A stretch of DNA of 64,000 nucleotides from Streptomyces sp. V3I8 (GCF_030817535.1 NZ_JAUSZL010000002.1:2852001-2916000), one strand, 5' to 3'. Counted from the stretch's first letter, positions 22,854-31,936 are shown. Notes: generated from the sequence alone by a model not told the origin. Made by a program: numbers and translations.

Positions 22854-24839
22854 TCACCTGACCTGGACCCACTTCGCCTCGGACGGTGTTCCGTCGGCGT
22901 CCGTCACGAACAGCATGTACCAGCCGGGCGGCACCAGCGTCCGGTCCTTCGGCACCTCCACGGTCACCGAGTCCTTGCTCCTGGTGAGCCCCAGCGCGAT
23001 GGACCGCTGCTCCACGTCCGTCGTGTGGGTGACCGCGCTGGGCCGCATCAGCCGGGCGTTCACGATCCGCTCCGGGTGCCGGGTGGCAAAGGTGGCGCGG
23101 CCGTCGCCGGTGACCTCCTGCGGCCCGTCCCCCAGGGCGGGACGCTTCTTGGCGTTCTTGTGCAGGGCGGGCGGGGTGTAGACCTCCATGCGCTGCTCGA
23201 AGTGGCCGAGCTTGGTGTTCTGCTGGTCGTCGAAGAGCGGGTCGGAGCCGAAGGTGGCGATCCGGCCGTCGGGCAGCAGGAGCGCCTCGGAGTGGTAGTT
23301 GCGGCCGACCTTCGGCGAGGCGGCCGCGCGGAAGGAGTTGGACTTCGGGTCGTAGAACTGCGCCTTGTGGATGTTGCTGGCGCCGCGCCCCCGGTAGTCC
23401 TTCGCGCCGTTGGACGTGAACACCGAGTCGTCCGGCATGATCACGCTGTTCAGGTAGCGGGTGCCCTGCGGCAGGTCGGGGCCGTCCTCGAAGACGGGGT
23501 TGTCCTTCTTGAGGTCGACGACGGCCGTGCGCGAGGTCGACCTCTTCGACTCGCCGACGCCTCCGCCGCCGAGGACCATCACCTTCTGGTCCTGGGCGGG
23601 CGGCAGCAGGAGCGAGGCCGACGTCTCGGTCTCGTCCGGGTCGCTCAGGCCGGGCACCTTCTGGAACCTGTTGGTCCGCAGGTCCCACAGACCCGCGTCA
23701 CGGCCGAGTCCGGCGGGTCCGTAGCCGGCGTTCGAGGCCGGGTAGAAGAGCTTGCCGCCCTGGGTGAGGAAGAGGGCCGGGTAGGTGGGGAAGTAGCGCT
23801 TGGGGCCCGGGGTCCACTTCTTGCTTCTCGGGTCGTAGATCTCGTTGTCGCCGGGGTCGATCACGCCGACGTCGTCGAGTCCGGAGACCGCGAGCACCTT
23901 CCCGTCCTGGAGCCCGACGAGGGTGGGGTACCAGCGGGCCTTGTCCATCGGCTCGACCGGCACGTACTTCTCCGCCACGGGGTCGAACTCGTAGGCGGCC
24001 CTGATCCCCTGGAAGTCCTGCTTCTCCATGGTGATCTTCTCGGAGAGGCCGTACGTGTTGTCGGCGTCCTTGCCCTTGAGGCCGAGGATCTCGTACTGGG
24101 CGCGCCTGTCCGTGACCGGGGCCGGGCCGTCCTCGGTGGCCTCGACGAAGACCCGGGCCTCGCTGGCCGTCACCTTCGTCTTCCAGGGCTGCATGACACC
24201 GGCCCTGTTGTAGGTGATCTTCTGGGTGCGCTTCGCCTTCGGGACGGTGACGTCGAAGCGGCTGACGTACTCGACGCCGGAGGGCGAGCGGAAGCGGGTG
24301 CCCTTCTTGAGGACGATCGGCCTGTCCGGGTTCTCGTTCTTCACGCGCATGCCGCCGCCGGCCCGCTCGACCTCGTCGTCGAGCAGTTCGTAGCGGGCCG
24401 TGCCACCGGCCACGAGCATCCGGCCGCTGGGGAGCTGGGCGTGTCCGGAGCAGAAGAAGTCGACCGGGGTCGGGATCTTCTTGTAGGTGTCGGTCCTCGG
24501 GTCCCACAGGACGGTGTCGAAGGAGCCCTTGTCGAACTTCTTCTGCTCGTTGCCCGAGCCCGCGACGATCAGCACCTTGCCGGTGTGCAGGAGCGCCGCG
24601 TGGATGGCGTTGGTGCGGAACTCCTCGGGGATGTCCAGCTGCTTCCAGGAGCCGTACTTGGCCTGGTAGCCGGGCTGGGCGATCTTGTACTCGTGGTACT
24701 GCTCCGAGGCGAAGCCGAGGGCGGCCGGGGCGTTGAGCCCGGCGAGCAGCGCGACGCCGCCGACGCCGAGCAGCCGCTTCTGGGTCTTCTTCGAGGGCCT
24801 CTTCTTCAGGAGCGTCCTCTTCAGGGGCCGGTGGGCCAT
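22854..24839 (-). CDS. glxA: GlxA-type copper radical oxidase
   Basis: 661 residues. Relatives oxidise terminal alcohols or aldehydes of a glycan with release of peroxide, and act with CslA at hyphal tips. The start at ATG 24839 has AGGAGG 9 nt upstream, and an N-terminal Lys/Arg stretch plus hydrophobic segment exports it. Kelch-like beta-propeller then C-terminal immunoglobulin-like domain. Active site by comparison with galactose and glyoxal oxidases: Cys130 in FFCSG cross-linked to Tyr304 in ARWYP, outer Trp303, axial Tyr515 and His516 in RNYHS, and His605 in VTHTT. All copper ligands are present, so it should be active. It starts 2 bp after the cslA stop, giving tight coupling. Confidence 0.95.
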   Translation of the reverse strand: MAHRPLKRTLLKKRPSKKTQKRLLGVGGVALLAGLNAPAALGFASEQYHEYKIAQPGYQAKYGSWKQLDIPEEFRTNAIHAALLHTGKVLIVAGSGNEQKKFDKGSFDTVLWDPRTDTYKKIPTPVDFFCSGHAQLPSGRMLVAGGTARYELLDDEVERAGGGMRVKNENPDRPIVLKKGTRFRSPSGVEYVSRFDVTVPKAKRTQKITYNRAGVMQPWKTKVTASEARVFVEATEDGPAPVTDRRAQYEILGLKGKDADNTYGLSEKITMEKQDFQGIRAAYEFDPVAEKYVPVEPMDKARWYPTLVGLQDGKVLAVSGLDDVGVIDPGDNEIYDPRSKKWTPGPKRYFPTYPALFLTQGGKLFYPASNAGYGPAGLGRDAGLWDLRTNRFQKVPGLSDPDETETSASLLLPPAQDQKVMVLGGGGVGESKRSTSRTAVVDLKKDNPVFEDGPDLPQGTRYLNSVIMPDDSVFTSNGAKDYRGRGASNIHKAQFYDPKSNSFRAAASPKVGRNYHSEALLLPDGRIATFGSDPLFDDQQNTKLGHFEQRMEVYTPPALHKNAKKRPALGDGPQEVTGDGRATFATRHPERIVNARLMRPSAVTHTTDVEQRSIALGLTRSKDSVTVEVPKDRTLVPPGWYMLFVTDADGTPSEAKWVQVR

Positions 24840-24841
24840 GC

Positions 24842-26731
24842 CTAGCTACCTCCTGTCGTACTGCTGGAGACCGTTCCGGCCGGGAGCGGAGCACCGGTGG
24901 CCGGACCGCCGGAGCTGCCCGCGAGCGCCGGGGCGGGCTCGGCGGCCCCGGTGGCCCCGGTGACTTCGGTGGCCCCGGTGACTTCGGTGGCCTCGCCGGC
25001 TTCGGTGGCTTCGCCGGCCCCGGTGATCAGGACGGTGGGCACGACGGGCCGGGCCGCCCCGCGGGTCCGGGTACGGGTGGCGGCCCACACGGCCACCGGG
25101 GCGAGGGAGATGACCAGCGCGAGGACCGCCCAGGTGCGCATGGCCGCGTGGGTGTGGCCGAGCACGAACGACGCGACGAGGGACGACGCCAGGACCGCCG
25201 CCCAGAAGAGGTGGATCCGGAAGGTGAGCAGCCGGTCGGGGCTGGTGTCGCCGCCCTTGGGGGTGACGACGAAGCGGCTGGGGCGGCGGATCAGGGCCGC
25301 GCCCAGGGACTTGAGGTAGATGGGCGCGGAGAGGGCCGACATCCCCATGCCGGCGAGGCCGCCGCTGCCCTCCGGTTCGTGCGGTGAGACGTTGTGCCGC
25401 CGGTTCCACAGGTACAGGCCGACCTGGAGTGCGGCGGCGTCGCTGTAGAGCATCAGCCACATGGAGGCGGAGACCTGGGTGCCGGACGCGCCGAAGCACA
25501 GGAACAGGACGCAGCTGAGGATGCCGAGCAGCCAGTTGACGGCCGTCATGGGGTAGTAGACGAGCATCAGCGTGTACGAGAAGAGCCGGCCGGGCGGCAT
25601 CGAGAAGGGTGCCTTCCAGTACTGCCTGAACAGCGTCTCGTACGTGCCGCGCGACCAGCGCATCTGCTGGGTGAAGAAGTCCGTCCAGGAGGCGGGGCCC
25701 TCACCGACGGCGAGCACGTCGGGGGTGTAGACGGACTGCCAGTGGTGACCGGTCCTCGGGTTCTTGTGCCGGTGCAGCTCGAAGCCGGTGGCCATGTCCT
25801 CGGTGATGGAGTCGTACAGGCCGCCGATCTGCTTGACGGCGGCGATCCGTACGACGTTGTTGGTGCCGACGAACATGGGCGCGCGGTAGCGGTTGCCGGC
25901 GCGCTGGATCAGGGCGTGGAAGAGGAACTGCTGGGACTCGGCCGCCTTGGTGACGGGAGCGGTGTAGTTGCCGTACACCTGCGGGCCGACGACAAAGGCG
26001 ACGTCCGGGTCGCGGAAGTAGCCCATCATCCGTTCCAGGAACTCCGGGAGCGGGACGTGGTCCGTGTCGACGGAGGCGAAGTAGTCGTACGCGTCGCCGT
26101 GCATCGCGATCCACGCGTTGTAGTTGCCGTGTTTGGTACGGGCCTTGTGGACGCCCTTGGCCCGGTTCCACTCGGGGACGCCGTGGCGGGTGAAGTGGCG
26201 TACGCCCAGCTCTTCGCAGAGCGCCTTGGCCCGTACGTCGTCGCCCTCGTCGAGGAGCCAGACGTCCAGGGGACCGGTGTGGGTGACCCTGACGGCTCCC
26301 TCCAGGGTGGCCCGGACCATCGACAGGGGTTCCTTGCCGGGGACGTACGTGGTCAGGAAGGCGACCCGGGTGCCGCTCTCCGCAGTGACGGGGACCGGGT
26401 CCCTGGCGACCATCGTCGCGTGGGCGATGGAGGCCACGTTGACGACCATGAAGAGCTCGATCAGGCCGATCGCCACGAGCATCGTGATGTCGAGGCCGAC
26501 CAGCCAGCGGGCGCCGCCCTCGCGCTCCACCCAGTGGGTGGGCCACACCAGGTACACCAGGAGCAGTCCGGTGAGCAGCGGGGCGAGCGTCATGAGCAGG
26601 ACGGCTCTTATTCGGTGCGGCTCGCTCGACAGGAGCTTTGTGTACTGCACCCGGTACGCCGATCCGGACGGCTCGGTGAGCGGTCCGGCCAGTCGGCTGT
26701 GGGTGTCGTAGTCGTAGCTCTCCGGCCGCAC
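24842..26731 (-). CDS. cslA: Cellulose synthase-like glycan synthase CslA (GT2)
   Basis: 629 residues. The GTG at 26731 has GGAGG 5 nt upstream. Processive family 2 glycosyltransferase that polymerises a beta-glucan-type chain across the membrane at hyphal tips. Two N-terminal membrane helices (about 42-65 and 80-105) are followed by the catalytic motifs DEGDD (161-165), DTD (222-224), TED (310-312) and QQMRW (355-359). Four to five more membrane helices follow. There is no PilZ domain. The last 70 residues are a low-complexity Ala/Thr/Glu/Gly tail coded by an 18-bp tandem repeat. The promoter region has a CACAC/GTGTG inverted repeat. It forms an operon with glxA. Confidence 0.95.
   Translation of the reverse strand: MRPESYDYDTHSRLAGPLTEPSGSAYRVQYTKLLSSEPHRIRAVLLMTLAPLLTGLLLVYLVWPTHWVEREGGARWLVGLDITMLVAIGLIELFMVVNVASIAHATMVARDPVPVTAESGTRVAFLTTYVPGKEPLSMVRATLEGAVRVTHTGPLDVWLLDEGDDVRAKALCEELGVRHFTRHGVPEWNRAKGVHKARTKHGNYNAWIAMHGDAYDYFASVDTDHVPLPEFLERMMGYFRDPDVAFVVGPQVYGNYTAPVTKAAESQQFLFHALIQRAGNRYRAPMFVGTNNVVRIAAVKQIGGLYDSITEDMATGFELHRHKNPRTGHHWQSVYTPDVLAVGEGPASWTDFFTQQMRWSRGTYETLFRQYWKAPFSMPPGRLFSYTLMLVYYPMTAVNWLLGILSCVLFLCFGASGTQVSASMWLMLYSDAAALQVGLYLWNRRHNVSPHEPEGSGGLAGMGMSALSAPIYLKSLGAALIRRPSRFVVTPKGGDTSPDRLLTFRIHLFWAAVLASSLVASFVLGHTHAAMRTWAVLALVISLAPVAVWAATRTRTRGAARPVVPTVLITGAGEATEAGEATEVTGATEVTGATGAAEPAPALAGSSGGPATGAPLPAGTVSSSTTGGS
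24953..25024. repeat. Four 18-bp tandem units in the cslA 3' end
   Basis: Units at 24953-24970 and 24971-24988 are identical (GGCCCCGGTGACTTCGGT); 24989-25006 and 25007-25024 are diverged copies. They encode TEVTGA / TEAGEA-type repeats in the cytoplasmic tail of CslA. The 18-bp period keeps the frame. Confidence 0.85.
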
Positions 26732-26763
26732 ATCGCCCTCCAGTGATCGAACAAGCCGATACC

Positions 26764-26782
26764 CACACAAAAGTGTGTTTTT
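26764..26782. promoter_or_regulatory. CACAC-AAAA-GTGTG inverted repeat with T-run, upstream of cslA
   Basis: Perfect 5-bp arms around AAAA, followed on the plus strand by TTTTT. It lies 33-51 bp upstream of the cslA start, so it may be an operator or part of the promoter of cslA-glxA. On the plus strand it resembles a small intrinsic terminator, but no plus-strand gene ends there. Confidence 0.4.
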
Positions 26783-26871
26783 GACGGCGTGTCGAACGGA
26801 GGGGGTCCACTCGGGTACGGGGCGCCTCCGGCGGTCGGAGGTTCACCGGGTGCGGGTCGGCGGGGGCTGAG

Positions 26872-26916
26872 CGCGCAGTTCCCCGTGCCCCTCCAAGGGG
26901 CGCGGGGAACTGCGCG
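26872..26916 (-). terminator. 21-bp stem terminator of the recurring AGTTCCCC/GGGGAACT type
   Basis: Arms 26872-26892 and 26896-26916 pair over 21 bp with one G-T wobble and a 3-nt loop. It lies 29 bp after the stop of the minus-strand two-gene operon. The core GGGGAACTGCGC also occurs at 60711-60722, and its reverse complement at 41600-41611, so this is a repeated terminator family. Confidence 0.75.
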
Positions 26917-26945
26917 GGCAGGTGAAGCCGGCCGGAGCCGGAGGG

Positions 26946-27239
26946 TCAGGGCGACAGGTGGCGCTCCACCGTTTCCACCTTGGACGTGAGTCCGTCCGTC
27001 ACGCCGGGGCGGATGTCGGCCTTCAGGACGAGGGACACCCGCGGCGCCCGCGCCTCGACGGCGGCCACGGCCCGCTTGACGACGTCCATGACCTCGTCCC
27101 ACTCCCCCTCCACGGACGTGAACATCGCGTCGGTGCGGTTCGGCAGCCCCGACTCACGGACCACCCGCACGGCGTCGGCCACGTACTCCCCCACGTCCTC
27201 ACCGACCCCCAGCGGGGTCACGGAGAAGGCGACGATCAT
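26946..27239 (-). CDS. Thiamine-binding/MTH1187-family protein
   Basis: 97 residues. Begins [57 protein letters not shown], which is the pattern of the small ferredoxin-like-fold MTH1187/YkoF-type proteins; some bind thiamine precursors. No thiamine gene or riboswitch is visible nearby, so the ligand is open. The ATG at 27239 overlaps the stop of the upstream DUF3817 gene (ATGA), so both are made from one message ending at the hairpin 26872-26916. Confidence 0.85.
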   Translation of the reverse strand: MIVAFSVTPLGVGEDVGEYVADAVRVVRESGLPNRTDAMFTSVEGEWDEVMDVVKRAVAAVEARAPRVSLVLKADIRPGVTDGLTSKVETVERHLSP

Positions 27240-27580
27240 GCGCCCACCACTCCCTCGTTGCGCGCGCGGGACGCGATGACCGCGTCCTCGGCCTCCCGCT
27301 TGAGCTTGCGCTCCGCGAAGAATCCGCCGGTCGGCAGCACGGACAGGACGAAGTACAGGGCCGCGGTCCTCAGGTCCCACTTCGCCCGGTTCCAGGCGTC
27401 GGCCCAGAAGATCGCGTACAGGATGAAGAGGACGGCGTGGACCACGCCCATCACCGGGACCGCGTTGAAGTCCGTGGTCCGCTTCAGCACCGAGCAGACG
27501 AGCAGCACCAGGAACGAGACGGCCTCCGGGCCGGAGACCAGACGGAGGCGGCGGAGGGCGGAGGCGGTCTTGATGTCCAC
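27236..27580 (-). CDS. DUF3817-family membrane protein
   Basis: 114 residues with three hydrophobic segments ([50 protein letters not shown]). It is a clear paralogue of the gene at 18350-18688, sharing the order helix-loop-helix-PTGGFF/PTAAFF-ER. The GTG at 27580 has GAAGGTG just upstream. It is coupled to the MTH1187-like gene by a 4-bp overlap and divergent from the AIM24-type genes. Function unknown; the pairing suggests a membrane partner for the soluble protein. Confidence 0.87.
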   Translation of the reverse strand: MDIKTASALRRLRLVSGPEAVSFLVLLVCSVLKRTTDFNAVPVMGVVHAVLFILYAIFWADAWNRAKWDLRTAALYFVLSVLPTGGFFAERKLKREAEDAVIASRARNEGVVGA

Positions 27581-27784
27581 GGGTCACCTTCGGGAGAGGG
27601 AACGGAAGAGGGAACGGAGAAGAAAATCGTGCGGGCACCGGCTTGTGAACGTACGCACAAGCATTCCCATTGAAGCATCCGGGCATCTCGGGGTTCGTCC
27701 AGGGTGTGCGTTCGGGGTGCGCTCGGGGACGGATCATCCCGGAGGATGTGGTCGCCGGCCGCACCCGGCGGCTACCGTCACAGC

Positions 27785-28423
27785 GTGGCGATGTTCCGAC
27801 TCCAAGGCAGCAAGGTGCTGGCCGTCGACATGACCGGGGACGCCGTGAAGGCGAAGAACGGCTCCATGGTCGCGTACGACGGTCAGATGGCCTTCAAGAA
27901 GCTCAGCGGCGGCGGCGAGGGCGTCCGCGGCATGGTGACGCGCCGGCTCACCGGCGAGCAGATGACCCTCATGGAGGTGAAGGGCCGAGGGACGTGCTGG
28001 TTCGCGGACCGGGCCAGTGAGATCAACCTGGTGAACCTCCAGGGCGACAAGCTCTTCGTCGAGTCGAGCAACCTGCTCGCGACCGACGCGGGCCTGCGCA
28101 CGGGCACATCCTTCACGGGCCTCAGGGGTGCCTCGCAGGGCAACGGGCTCTTCACGACGACCGTCGAGGGCCACGGCCAGGCGGCGATCATGTCGGACGG
28201 CCCGGCGGTGGTGCTGCGGGTCAGCTCGCAGTACCCGCTGACCGTCGACCCGGGCGCGTACATCGCCCACCAGGGCAACCTCCGGCAGTCCTTCCAGTCC
28301 GGCGTGACGTTCCGCACGTTCATGGGCGAGGGCGGCGGCGAGGCCTTCCAGATCCGCTTCGAGGGCGACGGAGTCGTCTACGTGCAGCCCAGTGAGCGCA
28401 ATTCGATCGCGGGAGACGTGTGA
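27785..28423 (+). CDS. AIM24-family protein (first of three)
   Basis: 212 residues, AIM24/DUF124 beta-roll fold: [69 protein letters not shown]. Two starts are close, GTG 27785 and ATG 27791. TACCGT (27773-27778) lies 6 nt before the GTG and could give a leaderless transcript. The family is named for a mitochondrial protein of unclear role; bacterial members often lie in tandem. It is the first gene of a three-gene operon; the stop is 1 bp from the next ATG. Confidence 0.88.
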   Translation: MAMFRLQGSKVLAVDMTGDAVKAKNGSMVAYDGQMAFKKLSGGGEGVRGMVTRRLTGEQMTLMEVKGRGTCWFADRASEINLVNLQGDKLFVESSNLLATDAGLRTGTSFTGLRGASQGNGLFTTTVEGHGQAAIMSDGPAVVLRVSSQYPLTVDPGAYIAHQGNLRQSFQSGVTFRTFMGEGGGEAFQIRFEGDGVVYVQPSERNSIAGDV

Positions 28424-28424
28424 C

Positions 28425-29075
28425 ATGCCCTTCCGTGAGATCAACTCGAAGATGATCGAGGCGACGGTGGCGCCGGGCCTGCGACTGTTCAGCCAGCGCG
28501 GCGCGATGCTCGCCTACCGGGGCGAGGTGTCCTTCACCCCGAACGTGCAGGGCGGCCAGGGCGGGGTCATGTCGATGATCGGCCGCCGGGCCGCCGGCGA
28601 GTCGGCGCCCCTGATGACCGTGGAGGGTTCGGGCACGGTCCTGTTCGGGCACGGCGGCCACCACATCCAGGTGATCACCCTCACGGGCGAGACCCTCTAC
28701 GTGGAGGCGGACCGGCTGCTGGCCTTCGACGGCACCCTGCAGCAGGGCACGATGTTCATGGGCTCGCAGGGCGGGGTCATGGGCATGGTGCGCGGCCAGG
28801 TGACGGGGCAGGGCCTGTTCACCACGACCCTCAAGGGCCACGGCTCCGTCGCCGTCATGGCGCACGGCGGGGTCATCGAGGTCCCCATCAGCCCGCAGCG
28901 GCCGGTGCACGTGGACCCGCAGGCGTACGTCGCCCACCACGGGGACGTGCGCAACAAACTGTCCAGCGCGCTGGGCCTGCGCGATCTGGTGGGCCGCGGC
29001 TCGGGCGAGGCCTTCCAGCTGGAGCTCAGCGGCAGTGGCGCGGTGTACGTGCAGGCGTCGGAGGAGAAGCTGTGA
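28425..29075 (+). CDS. AIM24-family protein (second of three)
   Basis: 216 residues. Same fold as its neighbour: MIEATVAPGLRLFSQRGAMLAYRGEVSF, VEGSGTVLFGHGGHHIQVITLTGETLYVEADRLLAFD, GQGLFTTTLKGHGSVAVMAHGG. Glycine/methionine-rich loops (GGVMSMIGRR, GGVMGMVRG) may bind membrane or partner. It starts 1 bp after the first gene, and its stop overlaps the third (GTGA), so the three proteins are probably made in fixed ratio and may assemble together. No signal peptide. Confidence 0.88.
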   Translation: MPFREINSKMIEATVAPGLRLFSQRGAMLAYRGEVSFTPNVQGGQGGVMSMIGRRAAGESAPLMTVEGSGTVLFGHGGHHIQVITLTGETLYVEADRLLAFDGTLQQGTMFMGSQGGVMGMVRGQVTGQGLFTTTLKGHGSVAVMAHGGVIEVPISPQRPVHVDPQAYVAHHGDVRNKLSSALGLRDLVGRGSGEAFQLELSGSGAVYVQASEEKL

Positions 29076-29869
29076 CCACCCACCCGGGCACGGGCCCCGT
29101 GATCCACGACCCGGCGACCCTGCCGGTCGACGACAACGTGAACGCGTACACCTTCTGCGTGGAGCTCAAGGGGAGCGAGTGGTTCCTGCAGAAGGGCAAG
29201 ATGATCGCCTACTACGGCTCGATGGAGTTCAACGGCATCGGGCACGGCCGCCTGGACCGTCTGGTGCGAACGTCGTTCCATTCGCCGTTGCACGCGAGCG
29301 ACTGGGTGGTGGCGTCCGGCTCGGGCAAGATGCTCCTCGCCGACCGGGCCTTCGACGTGAACTCCTTCGACCTGGAGGAGGGCAACCTGACCATTCGCTC
29401 GGGCAACCTCCTCGCTTTTCAGCCAAGTCTGGCCCTCAAGCAGTCGATCGTGCCCGGCTTCCTGACGCTCATCGGGACGGGCAAGTTCGTCGCCGCCTCG
29501 AACGGCCCCGTGGTGTTCATGGAACCCCCGATCCGGGTCGACCCGCAGGCCCTGGTCGGCTGGGCCGACTGCCCCTCCCCGTGCCACCACTACGACCACG
29601 CCTACATGACGGGCCTGATGGGCGGTCTACGTGCGATGACGGGGCTCGGCGGGGTCTCCGGCGAGGAGCACCAGTTCGAGTTCGTGGGAGCCGGCACGGT
29701 GCTGCTGCAGTCCAGTGAGGCGCTGATGGCCGAGCAGGCGACGGGCGCGGTCCCGAACGAGCCGGGGGTGCCCGGCGGCGGAGGGGTGCCAGGTCACCAG
29801 GGCCCGCAGGGTGGCACACCGCGTCTTCCCGGACAGCTCGGGGACCTCCAGCGTCGCTTCGGGCTGTGA
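29072..29869 (+). CDS. AIM24-family protein with collagen-like tail (third of three)
   Basis: 265 residues. The GTG at 29072 overlaps the previous stop. The AIM24 core covers about residues 20-220 (FCVELKGSEWFLQKGKMIAYYGSMEF, LTIRSGNLLAFQPSLA, HQFEFVGAGTVLLQSSE). It has an extra Cys/His segment (ADCPSPCHHYDHAYMTG) missing from its neighbours that could bind metal. It ends in a Gly/Pro-rich tail (GVPGGGGVPGHQGPQGG). It lies 92 bp before absC on the same strand. Function unknown. Confidence 0.87.
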   Translation: MTTHPGTGPVIHDPATLPVDDNVNAYTFCVELKGSEWFLQKGKMIAYYGSMEFNGIGHGRLDRLVRTSFHSPLHASDWVVASGSGKMLLADRAFDVNSFDLEEGNLTIRSGNLLAFQPSLALKQSIVPGFLTLIGTGKFVAASNGPVVFMEPPIRVDPQALVGWADCPSPCHHYDHAYMTGLMGGLRAMTGLGGVSGEEHQFEFVGAGTVLLQSSEALMAEQATGAVPNEPGVPGGGGVPGHQGPQGGTPRLPGQLGDLQRRFGL

Positions 29870-29961
29870 GCGGTAGTCTGCGGAGTGTGACGTCGAACGT
29901 GTGCGCGCCGTCACGCCACCCTCACTAGTTCGCCTTTCAACATTTTAGGTAGACTTCATAC

Positions 29962-30438
29962 ATGGAGACCGAGACGGCCACCCGCTGGCTGACCGATGCG
30001 GAGCAGTGCGCCTGGCGCACCCACCTGGAGGTCAACAGGCTGTTGACGTATCAGCTCGAGAGGGACCTCCAGCCGTTCGGGCTGACGATGAACGACTACG
30101 AGATCCTGGTGAACCTCTCCGAGTCGGAGGGCGTACGCATGCGGATGAGCGACCTCGCGTCCGCCACCCTCCAGTCCAAGAGCCGGCTCTCGCACCAGAT
30201 CACCCGCATGGAGAACGCGGACCTGGTCAGGCGCGAGAACTGCGAGTCCGACCGCCGCGGACTGTTCGCCGTGCTCACGGACCACGGCATGGAGACCATG
30301 CAGAAGGTCGCGCCCCATCATGTGGGGTCCGTGCGGCGGCACTTCATGGACCTCCTGTCACCGGAGGCGCTGGAGGAACTGCGCACCTCCCTGGCCCCGA
30401 TCGCGGAGCACCTCCGGGGCCAGCGCGGACGTCCGTGA
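29962..30438 (+). CDS. absC: MarR-family regulator AbsC
   Basis: 158 residues, matching in length and order the S. coelicolor AbsC that, from published work I recall, controls antibiotic and zincophore genes in response to zinc. Winged helix: LTMNDYEILVNLSESEGVRMRMSDLASATLQSKSRLSHQITRMENADLVRRENCESDRRG. Cys/His/Glu residues suited to metal binding are present. The promoter zone is unusually AT-rich (TTTCAACATTTTAGG), with TAGACT (29950-29955) 6 nt before the ATG, suggesting a leaderless mRNA and perhaps autoregulation. It is convergent with the two-component kinase 28 bp away. Confidence 0.88.
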   Translation: METETATRWLTDAEQCAWRTHLEVNRLLTYQLERDLQPFGLTMNDYEILVNLSESEGVRMRMSDLASATLQSKSRLSHQITRMENADLVRRENCESDRRGLFAVLTDHGMETMQKVAPHHVGSVRRHFMDLLSPEALEELRTSLAPIAEHLRGQRGRP

Positions 30439-30466
30439 CGACGTCCCGGGGGACCTTCCCGAACAG

Positions 30467-31936
30467 CTAGGACCCGTCCTGGGCGACAGGCAGGCGGAGC
30501 TCGAACAGGGCTCCGCCCGCCGGCGCCTCCCGGACGGTGAGCGATCCGCCGTGCCGCACGGCCACGTCGCGGGCGATGGCCAGACCGAGGCCGGCGCCGC
30601 CGTCGTCACGGGTACGGGCCTCGTCGAGGCGTACGAACCGCTCGAAGACCCGCTCACGCTCGGCGGCGGGCACTCCCGCGCCGTCGTCGGCGACCTCCAG
30701 GACCGCCCACTCCCCCGCGCGCCGCACCGTCACGGCGACCGACGACCGCGTGTGCCGCTGCGCGTTGTCCAGCAGGTTGCCGAGTATCCGCGCCAGCTGC
30801 CCGCGTGAGCCGCTCACCTCGACGGCGTCCGCGGCCACGGACACCGGGACCCGGTCCCCGACCCGCTGCCCGGTCTCCGCGCGGACGAGTGCGGCCAGGT
30901 CGAACCGCCCGTCCGCCGGCCGTTCCCCGGCGTCCAGCCGGGCGAGCAGCAACAGGTCGGCGGCCAGCCGCTGCAGCCGCACGGTGTCCTCGACGGCCCC
31001 GTCCACGTCCAGCAGTTCCGGGTGCGCGGCGCCCACCTCGAGCTGGGTGCGCAGCGAGGCGATGGGGCTGCGCAGCTCGTGCGAGGCGTCCGCGACGAAC
31101 CGCCGCTGCCGTTCCACGGACCGCTCCAGGGCGGCGAGCGTCTCGTTGGTCGTCCGGGCCAGCCGCGCGACCTCGTCGTGCGTGCCCGGCACGGGGACCC
31201 GCCGGGTGAGGTCCTCGGAGGCGGTGATGGCCGCCATCTCGCCGCGGATGTCCTCGACGGGGCGCAGCGCCCGGCGCGTGACGAGCCAGGTCACCAGGGC
31301 CACGACGGCCAGCAGCAGCGGGAACCCGATGAGGATGACGGTCAGCGCCGTACTCACGGCCTCCTGCTCGGCGGTCAGCGGCGCACCGGCGTGGACGGTG
31401 AGCCCGCCCCTGCCGTCGATCTCCACGGGCACGGTGGCGAAGCGGTAGTCCGCCGTGTCGCCGTCGATGGTGGCGGAGCCGTTGGCGAAGGAGGCGTCGC
31501 CGATGTCGCCGGCCTCGGACGAGTCGTCGTCGGCGTCACCTGCGTCACCGGCGTCGTCATCGCTGTCGGTGTCGGCGTCGGTGCCGGTGTTCCCGTCGTC
31601 GGTGACGGCGCCGGGGGCCTGGGGCCTGACCCGGTCGAGCCCCGTGCCGCTGATCCTCTCCAGGTCCTTGGTGACCGCGACGAGTTTCCCGGCCCCGTCC
31701 ACGACCTGGACCGGCTTGTCGTCGTCGTCCAGCGACAGCCCGGCGTAGGACTCCCCGGCCACCAGGTCGCCGGCGACCGCGCGGGCGGTGCGCTCGGCCT
31801 CCGTGCCCGCCTGTTCGCTCAGGTTGGTCCACAGCGACAGCAGGACCGCGGCGCCCGCGGCGGCGAGCGCGACGGCCACCACGACACTCGCGGCGAGCGT
31901 GGCCCTGGCCCGTACGGACCCGAACAGGCGTTTCAC
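30467..31936 (-). CDS. Sensor histidine kinase (OmpR-type system)
   Basis: 489 residues. Membrane kinase: helix about 12-36, extracellular sensor 37-196, helix 197-219, HAMP about 220-272, phospho-acceptor His286 in DASHELRSP, and an ATPase domain with NLLDNAQRH, ADDGAGVP and GGAGLGLAI. The sensor carries a striking acidic run at about 119-147 (TDADTDSDDDAGDAGDADDD), which suggests binding of cations or basic peptides. The GTG start overlaps the regulator stop (GTGA). The divergent PepSY-like secreted protein is likely a target and perhaps a feedback partner. Confidence 0.94.
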   Translation of the reverse strand: MKRLFGSVRARATLAASVVVAVALAAAGAAVLLSLWTNLSEQAGTEAERTARAVAGDLVAGESYAGLSLDDDDKPVQVVDGAGKLVAVTKDLERISGTGLDRVRPQAPGAVTDDGNTGTDADTDSDDDAGDAGDADDDSSEAGDIGDASFANGSATIDGDTADYRFATVPVEIDGRGGLTVHAGAPLTAEQEAVSTALTVILIGFPLLLAVVALVTWLVTRRALRPVEDIRGEMAAITASEDLTRRVPVPGTHDEVARLARTTNETLAALERSVERQRRFVADASHELRSPIASLRTQLEVGAAHPELLDVDGAVEDTVRLQRLAADLLLLARLDAGERPADGRFDLAALVRAETGQRVGDRVPVSVAADAVEVSGSRGQLARILGNLLDNAQRHTRSSVAVTVRRAGEWAVLEVADDGAGVPAAERERVFERFVRLDEARTRDDGGAGLGLAIARDVAVRHGGSLTVREAPAGGALFELRLPVAQDGS

